This document shows, piece by piece, positions 1 through 7,929 of a stretch of 64,000 bases of DNA (within the stretch, counting starts at the first letter, position 1; each line of letters starts with the position of its first letter). The DNA comes from Paraconexibacter algicola (GTDB lineage Bacteria > Actinomycetota > Thermoleophilia > Solirubrobacterales > Solirubrobacteraceae). The translations under genes were made by a program, and so were the position numbers. The notes under the pieces are model-generated. The model was given only the letters and a program-made list of their open reading frames with translations, did no database searches and had not been told where the DNA came from. The DNA lies in contig NZ_PYYB01000001.1 of the NCBI RefSeq assembly GCF_003044185.1, positions 1,692,977 through 1,756,976 on the forward strand, in the 5' to 3' direction.

Positions 1-777
1 GATCGAGCGCACGCGGTGCAGCGCGTCCGCGTCGTCGGCGGCGAGGTGGTCGGTCACCCCGGAGGTGCGCGAGTGCAGGTCGCCGCCGCCGAGGTCCTCC
101 GCGGAGACCTCCTCGCCGGTCGCCGCCTTCACCAGCGGCGGGCCACCGAGGAAGATCGTGCCCTGCTCCTTGACGATGACGGTCTCGTCGCTCATCGCCG
201 GGACGTACGCGCCGCCCGCCGTGCACGAGCCCATCACGCACGCGATCTGGGGGATGCCCTTCGCGGACATCTGCGCCTGGTTGAAGAAGATCCGGCCGAA
301 GTCGTCCTTGTCGGGGAAGACCTCGTCCTGCTGGGGCAGGAACGCGCCGCCGGAGTCGACGAGGTAGATCGCGGGCAGGTGGTTGCGCTCGGCGATCTCC
401 TGCGCGCGCAGGTGCTTCTTGACGGTGATCGGGTAGTAGGTGCCGCCCTTGACGGTCGCGTCGTTGGCGACGATCACGCACGGCCGGCCGGACACCATGC
501 CGATCCCGGTGACGATCCCGGCGCCCGGGGCGGCGCCGTCGTACATGCCGTGGGCGGCCAGGGGGGAGAGCTCCAGGAACGCGCTGCCGCGGTCGCAGAG
601 CCGCTCGACGCGGTCGCGCGCGAGCAGCTTGCCGCGCTTCAGGTGCCGCTCGACGGCGACCTCTCCCCCGCCGGCATGCACCCGCGCGAGTTGGTCGCGG
701 AGGTCCTCGAGCAGCGCCTCGTGGGCGGTGCGGTTGGCCTCGTCGGGCCGGGCGGTGCTGCGCAGGACACGGCTCAC
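1..777 (-). CDS. liuB: Methylcrotonoyl-CoA carboxylase carboxyltransferase (beta) subunit, C-terminus cut by window edge
   Basis: The biotin-dependent carboxyltransferase half of a leucine-degradation carboxylase transfers CO2 from carboxybiotin to 3-methylcrotonyl-CoA. The first 259 codons are visible and the frame runs off the left edge. The start is GTG at 777; its GTGA overlaps the TGA stop of the alpha subunit, so the pair is translationally coupled. Residues about 95-215 carry the acyl-CoA carboxylase beta signatures: [31 protein letters not shown] and [17 protein letters not shown]. These match the methylcrotonyl type better than the propionyl type. The neighbouring alpha subunit and acyl-CoA dehydrogenase fit the pathway. 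Substrate is inferred from motif similarity and context; a geranyl-CoA carboxylase is the main alternative. Confidence 0.88.
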   Translation of the reverse strand, partial: MSRVLRSTARPDEANRTAHEALLEDLRDQLARVHAGGGEVAVERHLKRGKLLARDRVERLCDRGSAFLELSPLAAHGMYDGAAPGAGIVTGIGMVSGRPCVIVANDATVKGGTYYPITVKKHLRAQEIAERNHLPAIYLVDSGGAFLPQQDEVFPDKDDFGRIFFNQAQMSAKGIPQIACVMGSCTAGGAYVPAMSDETVIVKEQGTIFLGGPPLVKAATGEEVSAEDLGGGDLHSRTSGVTDHLAADDADALHRVRSI

Positions 778-2759
778 TGGTCGTTCTCCTTCTCGGGCTC
801 GACACTGGCGACGAGGTCGCCGACGGCCACCCGGTCCCCCTGCGCGACGCGGACCTCGGCCACGACGCCGTCCATCGGCGCGGCGAGCACGATCTCCATC
901 TTCATCGACTCCAGCACCACGATGGGGTCGCCCTCCTTGACGCTCGTCCCCTCGGGCGCCCGGACGTCCAGGATCAGGCCCGGCATCGGCGCCGCCAGCG
1001 ACCCGGTGGACGTGGCGCTGTCGTCGGCGGCTCCGGTGAGCTGACGGACGGGGAGGGCCCAGCCGTCGCGACCCACCCAGATCGTCCCGTCCGGCGCGAT
1101 CGCGTACCGGACCGCGTGCCGCAGGCCGTCGAGCGTCACGGCGACGGTGTCGGCGTCGACCCGCGCCACGGCGGCCCCGGTCCACGTCCGGGTCTCGTCG
1201 TCCAGCGTGATCTCCGCGGCGTCGGGCGACCCGGTCAGGACCACCTCGCGCTCGGCGCCGTCGTCCCCCACGACGAGCCGCCACCGCAGGCGACCGGAGC
1301 TCCCGACGCGCCAGCCGTCCCGGGCCGCGAGCGGGTCGCCGTCGGCGGTCGTCTCGCGCGCGAGCAGGGTCCACAGCAGTGCCGTCGTGGCGAGTGCCTC
1401 GTCGGCCGGCGGCGCGGGAAAGGTCAGCCGCTCGACCTGCGCAGTGTCCATCTTCGCCGCGCGGACGTCGTCGTCACGCAGCAGCGCGCGCAGCGGGAAG
1501 GCGTTCGTCTCGAGCCCGAGGACGGCGGTGCGGGCGAGCGCGCGGTCCAGCCGCGCGAGCGCGGTCGCGCGGTCCGGCCCGTGCGCGATGACCTTCGCGA
1601 GCATCGGGTCGTAGTCGGTCCCGATCGTCATGCCGCCCTCGAGCGCGCCGTCGATCCGGACCCCCGGATCACCGAACGGGAAGTGCGCGGCGAGCACGTC
1701 GCCCGCGCTGGGGAGGAACGCGGCGGTCTCCGCGTACAGGCGCGCCTCGACGGCGTGACCGCTGACACCGATGTCCTCCTGGGCGACGGGCAGCTCCTCC
1801 CCCGCGGCGACGCGCAGCTGCAGCTCGACGAGGTCGACGCCGGTGATCAGCTCGGTCACCGGGTGCTCGACCTGCAGCCGGGTGTTCATCTCCAGGAAGA
1901 AGTGCTCCGCCGGGTCGGCGGCGTCGGCGATGAACTCGATCGTGCCTGCGCCGACGTAGCCGCAGGCCTTCGCGAGGGCGACGGACTCGGCACCGAGCTG
2001 CGCGCGGAGCTCCGGCGACACGACCGGGGACGGCGCCTCCTCGATGACCTTCTGGTGGCGACGCTGCAGCGAGCACTCACGCTCGTTCAGGTGGACGACG
2101 TTGCCGTGGGTGTCGGCCATGACCTGCACCTCGATGTGGCGCGCGGTCTCGACGTAGCGCTCGATCAGCAGCTGGTCGTCGCCGAAGGCGGACTGCGCCT
2201 CGCGGCGCGCGGCCTGCAGGGCGTCGGGGAGCTTCGTCGCCTCGTCGACGACGCGCATCCCGCGTCCGCCGCCACCCGCCGCCGCCTTCACGAGCAGCGG
2301 GTACTTCTGACCCTCGGCCCAGGCGAGGAGGTCCTCGTCGGTCAACCCTTCCCGGTGGATGCCGGGGACGACCGGCACGCCGGCCTCCTCCGCCGCGCGC
2401 TTGGCGGCGGTCTTCGAGCCCATCAGCTCGATCGCGCTCGCCGGCGGGCCGATCCAGGTGAGGCCGGCGTCGGCGACCGCCTGCGCGAACGCCGCGTTCT
2501 CCGACAGGAAGCCGAAGCCGGGGTGGATCGCCTGGGCGCCCGTCCGCTTCGCGGCATCCAGGAGCAGGTCGGCCTTCAGGTACGACTCGCCGGGCGTCCT
2601 CCCCCCGATCGCGACGGCGACGTCCGCCGCCTTCACGTGCGGCGCCTCGCGGTCGGCGTCGGAGAAGACCGCGACGGACTCGATCCCCATCGCGCGCAGC
2701 GTGCGAGCGATGCGGACCGCGATCTCGCCGCGGTTGCCGATGAGGACGCGCTCGAACAT
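774..2759 (-). CDS. liuD: Acyl-CoA carboxylase alpha subunit (biotin carboxylase plus biotin carboxyl carrier), methylcrotonyl type
   Basis: 661 aa. ATP-dependent carboxylation of biotin, then delivery to the beta subunit. Biotin carboxylase N-domain at about 1-110 ([12 protein letters not shown]), ATP-grasp at about 115-320 with the glycine loop AAGGGGRGM and [14 protein letters not shown], and a C-terminal biotinyl domain. The biotin-accepting lysine lies in ESMKME, near residue 620. Length matches MccA. It starts at ATG 2759, only 3 bp after the acyl-CoA dehydrogenase stop, and ends by overlapping the beta-subunit start, so the three genes form one operon read leftward. Very secure as a biotin carboxylase; substrate from context. 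Confidence 0.93.
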   Translation of the reverse strand: MFERVLIGNRGEIAVRIARTLRAMGIESVAVFSDADREAPHVKAADVAVAIGGRTPGESYLKADLLLDAAKRTGAQAIHPGFGFLSENAAFAQAVADAGLTWIGPPASAIELMGSKTAAKRAAEEAGVPVVPGIHREGLTDEDLLAWAEGQKYPLLVKAAAGGGGRGMRVVDEATKLPDALQAARREAQSAFGDDQLLIERYVETARHIEVQVMADTHGNVVHLNERECSLQRRHQKVIEEAPSPVVSPELRAQLGAESVALAKACGYVGAGTIEFIADAADPAEHFFLEMNTRLQVEHPVTELITGVDLVELQLRVAAGEELPVAQEDIGVSGHAVEARLYAETAAFLPSAGDVLAAHFPFGDPGVRIDGALEGGMTIGTDYDPMLAKVIAHGPDRATALARLDRALARTAVLGLETNAFPLRALLRDDDVRAAKMDTAQVERLTFPAPPADEALATTALLWTLLARETTADGDPLAARDGWRVGSSGRLRWRLVVGDDGAEREVVLTGSPDAAEITLDDETRTWTGAAVARVDADTVAVTLDGLRHAVRYAIAPDGTIWVGRDGWALPVRQLTGAADDSATSTGSLAAPMPGLILDVRAPEGTSVKEGDPIVVLESMKMEIVLAAPMDGVVAEVRVAQGDRVAVGDLVASVEPEKENDQ

Positions 2760-2762
2760 CTC

Positions 2763-3896
2763 TCAGGCGCCGAGGGCGCGGGAGATGACCATGTGCTGCA
2801 CCTCGTCGGTGCCCTCGCCGATCGTGAGGATCTTCGCGTCGCGATAGTGCCGGCAGACGGGGTACTCCTCGATGTAGCCGTACCCGCCGTGGATCTGCAC
2901 GGCCTCCTCGGCGCACTTCACCGCGAGGCGGCCGGTCTTGAGCTTCGCCTGCGCGGCGGTGAGCGAGAAGTCGCGGCCCTCGTCCTTCAGCCACGCGGCC
3001 TTGTAGGTGAGCAGGCGCGCGGCCTCGATCTCGGTCGCCATGTCGGCGAGCTTCGTCTGGATCGCCTGGAACTTCGAGATCGACTTGCCGAACGCGACCC
3101 GCTCCTTGGAGTACGCGAGCGCCTCGTCGAGGCAGCCCTGCGCCAGGCCGACGCCCATCGCGGCGACGCCGATGCGGCCGATGTCGAGGATCCGCAGGAA
3201 CTGCTTGAAGCCCTGGCCGCGCGGGCCGAGCATGTTCTCGTCGGGGACCTCGACGTCGGTGAACGTCAGCGGCCGCGTGTCCGACGCGTTCCAGCCCATC
3301 TTGCGGTACGGCTCGCCCTGCTCGTAGCCGGGGGTGCCGTTGGGGACGATGAAGTTCGTGATCTCGTCGTCGCCCGTGCGGGCGGTGATCGCGACGTGGC
3401 CGGTGATGTCGGTGCCGGCGTTGGTGATGAACTGCTTGGCGCCGTTGATCGTCCAGGTGCCGCCGTTCTCGGTGGCGCGGGTACGCGCGTTGCCCGCGTC
3501 GCTGCCCGCCTCGGGCTCGGTCAGGCCGAAGGCCCCGAGCGTGCGGCCGGCGCAGAGGTCGGGCAGCAGCTCCTGCTTCTGCGCGTCGTTGCCGAACAGG
3601 TAGATCGGCTGGGTGCCCAGCGAGGTGTGGGCGCACATGGTGATCGCCACGGACGAGTCGATCCGGGTGAGCTCCTCGACGGCGATCGCGTACTGCAGCG
3701 ACGTGCCGCCCGCGCCGCCGACCTCCTCCGGGAAGGGGATGCCCATCCAGCCCAGCTCGCCCATCTTGGCGACGAGCTCGTACGGGAACGACTTCGTCCG
3801 GTCGAGGTGCTCGGCCACGGGGCGGACCTCGCCCTCGGCGAACTCGCGCACGGTGCGGCGCAGCAGCTCGGTCTCGTCGTCCAGGTCGAAGAACAT
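2763..3896 (-). CDS. Acyl-CoA dehydrogenase of the leucine/branched-chain operon
   Basis: 377 aa FAD flavoprotein oxidising acyl-CoA to 2-enoyl-CoA, with electrons passed to ETF. The family core is clear: GAFGLTEPEAGSDAGN near 125, FGKSISKFQAIQTKLADM near 265, and a C-terminal stretch IGEGTDEVQHM. Start chosen at ATG 3896 (MFFDLDDETEL, the usual N-terminus, after a GGGGG stretch). ATG 3908 is also possible; longer extensions run into the operator. Position next to the carboxylase suggests isovaleryl-CoA dehydrogenase. However, a Glu sits in the GEG motif near the C-terminus, the SCAD/MCAD position, whereas isovaleryl-CoA dehydrogenases usually carry the catalytic Glu elsewhere. Substrate may therefore be another short or branched acyl-CoA. 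Confidence 0.9.
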   Translation of the reverse strand: MFFDLDDETELLRRTVREFAEGEVRPVAEHLDRTKSFPYELVAKMGELGWMGIPFPEEVGGAGGTSLQYAIAVEELTRIDSSVAITMCAHTSLGTQPIYLFGNDAQKQELLPDLCAGRTLGAFGLTEPEAGSDAGNARTRATENGGTWTINGAKQFITNAGTDITGHVAITARTGDDEITNFIVPNGTPGYEQGEPYRKMGWNASDTRPLTFTDVEVPDENMLGPRGQGFKQFLRILDIGRIGVAAMGVGLAQGCLDEALAYSKERVAFGKSISKFQAIQTKLADMATEIEAARLLTYKAAWLKDEGRDFSLTAAQAKLKTGRLAVKCAEEAVQIHGGYGYIEEYPVCRHYRDAKILTIGEGTDEVQHMVISRALGA

Positions 3897-3909
3897 GCCC
3901 CCGACCATA

Positions 3910-3951
3910 ACCGAATGGTCGTTCGAAGTTCTAGTAGTCGTTCGGTAAACT
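3910..3951. promoter_or_regulatory. Divergent promoter/operator between the acyl-CoA dehydrogenase operon and TetR
   Basis: An imperfect inverted repeat runs from ACCGAA at 3910 to TTCGGT at 3941-3946, with a nested CGAA/TTCG pair at about 3913-3924. On the plus strand TAAACT at 3946-3951 makes a -10 box ten bases before the TetR GTG start. This is a likely autoregulatory TetR site controlling both directions. Confidence 0.65.
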
Positions 3952-3961
3952 GGCGCGCGTC

Positions 3962-4567
3962 GTGCGTGAGCCGCCCACAAGACCCGCCCTGCGCGCGAAG
4001 TACGACCGCAAGCAGCAGGAGCTCGTGGACGCCGCCGCGCGCCTGTTCGCGCAGCAGGGCTACAGCGCCACGTCGATGGCCGACCTCGTCGCCGCCACCG
4101 GCATGACGGCGGGCGGCATCTACCACTACATCGACGGCAAGGAGGCGCTGCTCGTCCGCATCTGCGACGAGCTGCTCGACCCGCTGCTGGAGCGCGCGTC
4201 CACGCTCGTGGGGGAGTTCGACGGGCCGCCCGACGCCGAGCTCCGCGCGCTGGTGCGTGCGTGGGTGGAGCACGTCGAAGGCCACCTCGACCACATGGTC
4301 GTCTTCCTCCAAGAGCGCCGCGTCCTCGAGGGCGACCCGCAGTGGAAGCGCGTGCGCGACGCGCGCAAGCGGTTCGAACGGCTGCTCGACGACGTGCTCG
4401 CCCGCTGTGCCGACGCCGGGCTGCTCGCGGTCGAGGACCGGTCGATCGCGCTGCGCGCCCTGCTCGGCGCGGTCAACCACACGCCGCAGTGGTACCGGCG
4501 TGGCGGCCGGCTGGACGCGGCCGCGATCGCCGTCGGGTACTGCGACCTGGTGCTGCGGGCCGGCTGA
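3962..4567 (+). CDS. TetR-family regulator, divergent to the branched-chain acyl-CoA operon
   Basis: 201 aa from GTG 3962. The N-terminal helix-turn-helix at about 14-60 is typical (QELVDAAARLFAQQGYSATS, then MTAGGIYHYIDGKEALL). The C-terminal part is a helical ligand domain (YsiA/FadR-like). It faces the acyl-CoA dehydrogenase/carboxylase operon across a 65-bp gap holding an inverted repeat, so it probably represses that operon and itself in response to an acyl-CoA. The mRNA is probably leaderless or has a very short leader. Codons 128-201 recur as a decayed copy at 7694-7915. Ligand unknown. Confidence 0.88.
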   Translation: MREPPTRPALRAKYDRKQQELVDAAARLFAQQGYSATSMADLVAATGMTAGGIYHYIDGKEALLVRICDELLDPLLERASTLVGEFDGPPDAELRALVRAWVEHVEGHLDHMVVFLQERRVLEGDPQWKRVRDARKRFERLLDDVLARCADAGLLAVEDRSIALRALLGAVNHTPQWYRRGGRLDAAAIAVGYCDLVLRAG

Positions 4568-4576
4568 CGCCGGAGA

Positions 4577-7477
4577 TCACGGCCGCAGGCGGATCTGGAC
4601 TCGTGTCGGAGTCAGGGCCCGGCCGGTGGTCATCCGGGCGCTGATGCGCACCACGATGGTGGCGGGGCGGCGAAGACCGCGCAGTCGTCGTCGCGCCTGG
4701 CTCCGGGGCCTCAAGTTCAGGGTGGACGTGCGGGTCCGCGGCCGCCGGGTCACCGCTGCGAGCCGGCGACTCGACAGGCGCAACGCTCGGGTGGACCGGG
4801 CGTCGAGCGTTGCGGTGGCCGCGAGGCTGCACGCGACCGGGCAGGTCACGTTCGCGCGCAACCCGCGAGCGACGAGAGCCGAGCGCGAGATGGACGCGGG
4901 CACGCGGACGGCGATGCGGCTCGGCGTGGTCGACGGCCCCGGGGTGACGGTCGGCTGCGGGCGGGGAGTCGGGGAGGGAGTCGGACGAACCGTCGGGGCG
5001 GGCGTCGGCGTCGCGACCGGGGTGGGTTCGGTCACGGGCGTCGGCTCCGGCGTCGGAGTCGGCTGCGGTGCCGGATCTCCCTCCGGCGTGAGCTGCGCGG
5101 CGAACCAGCGCGGTCCGGACGTGAACACCGTGCCGGCGACGACGGGCGCGCCCGAGGGGCGGACGACCAGTCCGCCGAACTCGAGATCCTGATTCGCGGT
5201 CCGGTCGATCGCGGCCTCACCGAGCGTGCCGAACGTCGTCTCCGGCTCGAGTGCCGGCGTCAGCCGTCGGACGAACAGCGTGCCCGTTGTACGGCCATCG
5301 GAGAAGACGTGCGTCCCGGCGAGCAGTACGCGGTCCTGAGCGTCCATCGTGGCGGCCTCGATGCGGTGGCCGATCTGGTCGCCCGGGTGGTTCGTGAGGG
5401 TGGTCTCGGTGACCGCGCCGGTGGGCGCGATACGGGCGAGGCGGATGCGGTCGCCGACCGGCGCTACGGCGGTGCCGATCGCGACGACGTCCCCGCCCGG
5501 GAGGGCGACGAGGGCCCCGGTGTAGTCGTCGTGCACGCGGAACGACGGGAGCTCGAGCTCCCCATCTCCGGCGAAGTCCGGGTCGAGCGATCCGTCGGAG
5601 CGGTAGCGTCGGACGATGGGTGTCCGGACGTTCGCCGTGTGGAGCCGCACGCTGAAGGTCTGCAGCCGATCCGCCGCGTCGGTCGCGATGTCCAGCGGGA
5701 GCCCGGGGGCGACGCTCACCGTCCCTTCGACCCCGAAGGTGCCGTCCAGCTGGCCGTCCGCGGCGAGCCGGGACAGCTGCATGTCGCCGCCGAGGCCGCC
5801 GAGCAACGTCGCGAGCCCTGCGCCCACGCGGGTCGCGTGCACGCGACCCGTGTGGGATTCGACGTCGACCTCCGTGACCCGCAGGCCGGTCGGATGGCCG
5901 TCGGCGCCCAACGCCGCGGTCACGAGGTGCGCCGAGAGCCCGGACGGTGCGAGCGCGGTGCCGACCGCGACGCGTTCGCCTCCGACGAGGGTCACCACCT
6001 CCTGGAGGGCCGCGGGCCCGGTGAGCGCGCGGGGACCGTCGTGAGTCCGCCCGTCGGCACCGAGCACGAGGGATCCGGCGGCCTCCCCGATCAGACCTCT
6101 GCGGAACGTGCCGACTTCGACCAGGCGGCCGTCCGGCAGCAGTCCGGCGCCACGCGTGCGCCCGGAGGGCTCGGAGCCGATCTGGCCGGTGCGGCGGCCG
6201 GCGGTGCCGAAGGCGGGATCGGGCCCATCGGCGGCGAAGCGCACCAGCACGGTGTCGACGGTCTCCTGGGTCGGCGGGCTGCCGACGAGCTGGACCTGCC
6301 CCCCGACGGTCACCAGCCGTGCCCGCTGCATGTCGTCCAGCCGCACGACTCCCGCCGTGCCGAAGGCCGCGGTCGGCGTTCCGTCCGCGTCGAACCGTCG
6401 CACGAGCGTGTCCGGTTCGTCCGGGTCGCCGGTCACGACCGTCGCCCGGCCGGTCGAGTCGACCGCCAGCCCGCCGTCGCCGAGCTCGTCCAGGCTGGGC
6501 ACCGTGCCTGCGGCCGGAAGACCGGCGGACGTCAGTCGGTGCAGTCGTCCCTCGACGGGCGAGGGACTTCCGAACCCGTGGTCTCGGGCGAGGACCAGGA
6601 TGGCGCCGTCCGGCGCCGGCGCAAGCTCCGCCGCGGAGGTCTTCCCGGGCGCGCCGACGTCCGCGCGTCCGGCGTTTCCGAAGCTCGGGTCGGGCGTGCC
6701 GTCGGCCATGAACCGGTGGACGGTCGCCTGCAGGTCCGGCGACCCGTCCACCGGCCGCGTCCCGCCCACGAGGATCGCGCCATCGGGCTGGACCGCGAGC
6801 CCCGCGGGGAACGCGTCCATGGACTGCTCGCCGACGACGACGCGGCCGCCGTCCCCGAACGTGGTCCGTGGTGCGCCCTCCGGGTCGAGGCGTCGGAGCA
6901 CGAGCCCGCCGGTCTCGTGGAGCGCTACGACCAGGTCACCGCCGGGCGCCTGGCGGACGTGTTCGATGCGCGTGGGGAAGCGGACCAGGCCGTCGGTGCC
7001 GAAGAGCGGATCGCGGGTGCCGTCGGCGCGCAGCCGCGCCAGGTACCACCCCTCCCCGGTCTGGCCGCGCATGACCGAGACGACGCCGGTCCCCGCAGCG
7101 GTCGCATCGACGCCGAACCAGACACGTGGCCCGTTGGTGGGCGGTGGCTCGGGAACGTCGGCGGAGCCATGGATGCCGAACCCCGGGACGGGGTCCCCCG
7201 CAGCGGTGAACCGGCCGACCCGCGCGCCGCCCGCGGGCGTCGCGGTCCGGGCGTCCGCGAGCACGACGGTGCTTCCGTCCGGCCCCGGGGCCGCGGCGAC
7301 GAGTGATGCACCGGGGAAGTCGCCGAGCCGCAGATCGACGAGCCCGCCGACCCCGAACGAGGCGTCCAGGGTCCCGGCGCTCGCCGCGCTCGCGGCCGGC
7401 GCGAGCGCCAAGGCGACGCCGATGGCCAGCGTGGCGAACGACGACCGCCGCCGAGCAGTCCCTGCCCTCCCGTGCAT
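4577..7477 (-). CDS. Secreted delta-60-repeat beta-propeller protein with Pro/Thr linker
   Basis: 966 aa. Signal peptide at 1-36 (RRR, then a hydrophobic stretch ending ASAASA). About ten delta-60 repeats follow, each marked by DPxFGxxG and a PDGxxxVxG strand, predicted to form beta-propeller blades outside the cell. A linker of repeated PTP/EPT lies at about 795-845, then an Arg-rich C-terminal beta domain with two cysteines (CPVACS). Start ATG 7477 is supported by TATGCT six bases upstream, a leaderless pattern. The open frame extends to 9838, but that part only reads through the duplication scar and antisense sequence. Its stop lies 10 bp from the TetR stop. Function unknown; perhaps adhesion or surface structure. 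Confidence 0.85.
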   Translation of the reverse strand: MHGRAGTARRRSSFATLAIGVALALAPAASAASAGTLDASFGVGGLVDLRLGDFPGASLVAAAPGPDGSTVVLADARTATPAGGARVGRFTAAGDPVPGFGIHGSADVPEPPPTNGPRVWFGVDATAAGTGVVSVMRGQTGEGWYLARLRADGTRDPLFGTDGLVRFPTRIEHVRQAPGGDLVVALHETGGLVLRRLDPEGAPRTTFGDGGRVVVGEQSMDAFPAGLAVQPDGAILVGGTRPVDGSPDLQATVHRFMADGTPDPSFGNAGRADVGAPGKTSAAELAPAPDGAILVLARDHGFGSPSPVEGRLHRLTSAGLPAAGTVPSLDELGDGGLAVDSTGRATVVTGDPDEPDTLVRRFDADGTPTAAFGTAGVVRLDDMQRARLVTVGGQVQLVGSPPTQETVDTVLVRFAADGPDPAFGTAGRRTGQIGSEPSGRTRGAGLLPDGRLVEVGTFRRGLIGEAAGSLVLGADGRTHDGPRALTGPAALQEVVTLVGGERVAVGTALAPSGLSAHLVTAALGADGHPTGLRVTEVDVESHTGRVHATRVGAGLATLLGGLGGDMQLSRLAADGQLDGTFGVEGTVSVAPGLPLDIATDAADRLQTFSVRLHTANVRTPIVRRYRSDGSLDPDFAGDGELELPSFRVHDDYTGALVALPGGDVVAIGTAVAPVGDRIRLARIAPTGAVTETTLTNHPGDQIGHRIEAATMDAQDRVLLAGTHVFSDGRTTGTLFVRRLTPALEPETTFGTLGEAAIDRTANQDLEFGGLVVRPSGAPVVAGTVFTSGPRWFAAQLTPEGDPAPQPTPTPEPTPVTEPTPVATPTPAPTVRPTPSPTPRPQPTVTPGPSTTPSRIAVRVPASISRSALVARGLRANVTCPVACSLAATATLDARSTRALRLSSRRLAAVTRRPRTRTSTLNLRPRSQARRRLRGLRRPATIVVRISARMTTGRALTPTRVQIRLRP

Positions 7478-7483
7478 GGCGCG

Positions 7484-7489
7484 AGCATA
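7484..7489 (-). promoter_or_regulatory. -10 box of the delta-60-repeat gene
   Basis: TATGCT on the minus strand lies six bases before ATG 7477. It is one of a series of TANNNT boxes in this window placed so that the start codon is the likely first transcribed base. Confidence 0.5.
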
Positions 7490-7554
7490 CGGCCTCCGGT
7501 CTGCGCTACGGCCATGACGCGGACCGGCGACGACCGTCTCCAGGACGCATCCGC

Positions 7555-7680
7555 CTGGTCCTGCTGCGCGCGCCGGAACATGCTCGCGGCCTCGACGCGG
7601 CTTGGCCGCGCCGAGCTTGCGCAGGATGCGCTTGACGTGGGTCCTGGTGGTCTCCTCGGCGATGACGAGCTGCGGGCGTC
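7555..7680 (-). pseudogene. Remnant of the GAF-LuxR gene tail (duplication scar)
   Basis: The minus strand reads QLVIAEETTRTHVKRILRKL and, after a one-base frameshift, RVEAASMFRRAQQD. This is the same recognition-helix and C-terminal sequence as the intact LuxR-type gene at 10942-12072 (QLVIADETAKTHVKRILRKL ... RVEAASMWLRAQQD). The stop codon is lost. Similarity ends near 7676, where a TetR-gene fragment begins on the other strand. It is non-functional and best explained as the right end of a tandem-duplicated segment. Like the intact copy, it ends about 80 bp from the start codon of a secreted-protein gene. Confidence 0.85.
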
Positions 7681-7693
7681 CTGCGCGTAGGAA

Positions 7694-7915
7694 CGGAAGC
7701 GCGTCCGCGACGCGGGCAAGCGGTTCGAGCGGCTGCTCGACGACGTCCTGGCCCGGTGCGCCGACGCCAGGCTGCTGAGCGTCGCCGACCGGTCGCTCGC
7801 GCTGCGTGCCCTCTTCGGCGCGGTCAACCACACGCCGCAGCGGTACCGGCGCGGCGGGCGGCTGGACGCCGACGCGATCGCCGACGGGTACTGCGACCTG
7901 GTGTTGCGCGGCTGA
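7694..7915 (+). pseudogene. Remnant of the TetR gene tail (duplication scar)
   Basis: 222 bp aligning with codons 128-201 of the TetR gene at 4343-4567. By my count about 63 of 74 residues are identical (for example KRFERLLDDVLARCADA and ALFGAVNHTPQRYRRGG), with one codon deleted and the TGA stop retained. It has no start, helix-turn-helix or promoter of its own. As with the intact TetR gene, a convergent secreted-protein gene ends 10-15 bp past the stop. Together with the adjoining LuxR remnant it fills the otherwise gene-free stretch 7478-7929. Confidence 0.88.
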
Positions 7916-7929
7916 CCGCGGCCGGTCGC

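Noticed and set aside
3897..3980. Upstream start of the acyl-CoA dehydrogenase (MWAAHARR extension)
   Set aside because: It would run through the divergent operator and into the TetR start. MFFDLDDETE at 3896 is the conserved family N-terminus.
1116..4106. 996-codon open frame on the plus strand opposite the carboxylase and dehydrogenase genes
   Set aside because: It is antisense to three well-supported genes. The translation is Arg/Gly/Val-rich with no domain, and long antisense frames are expected at this GC content.
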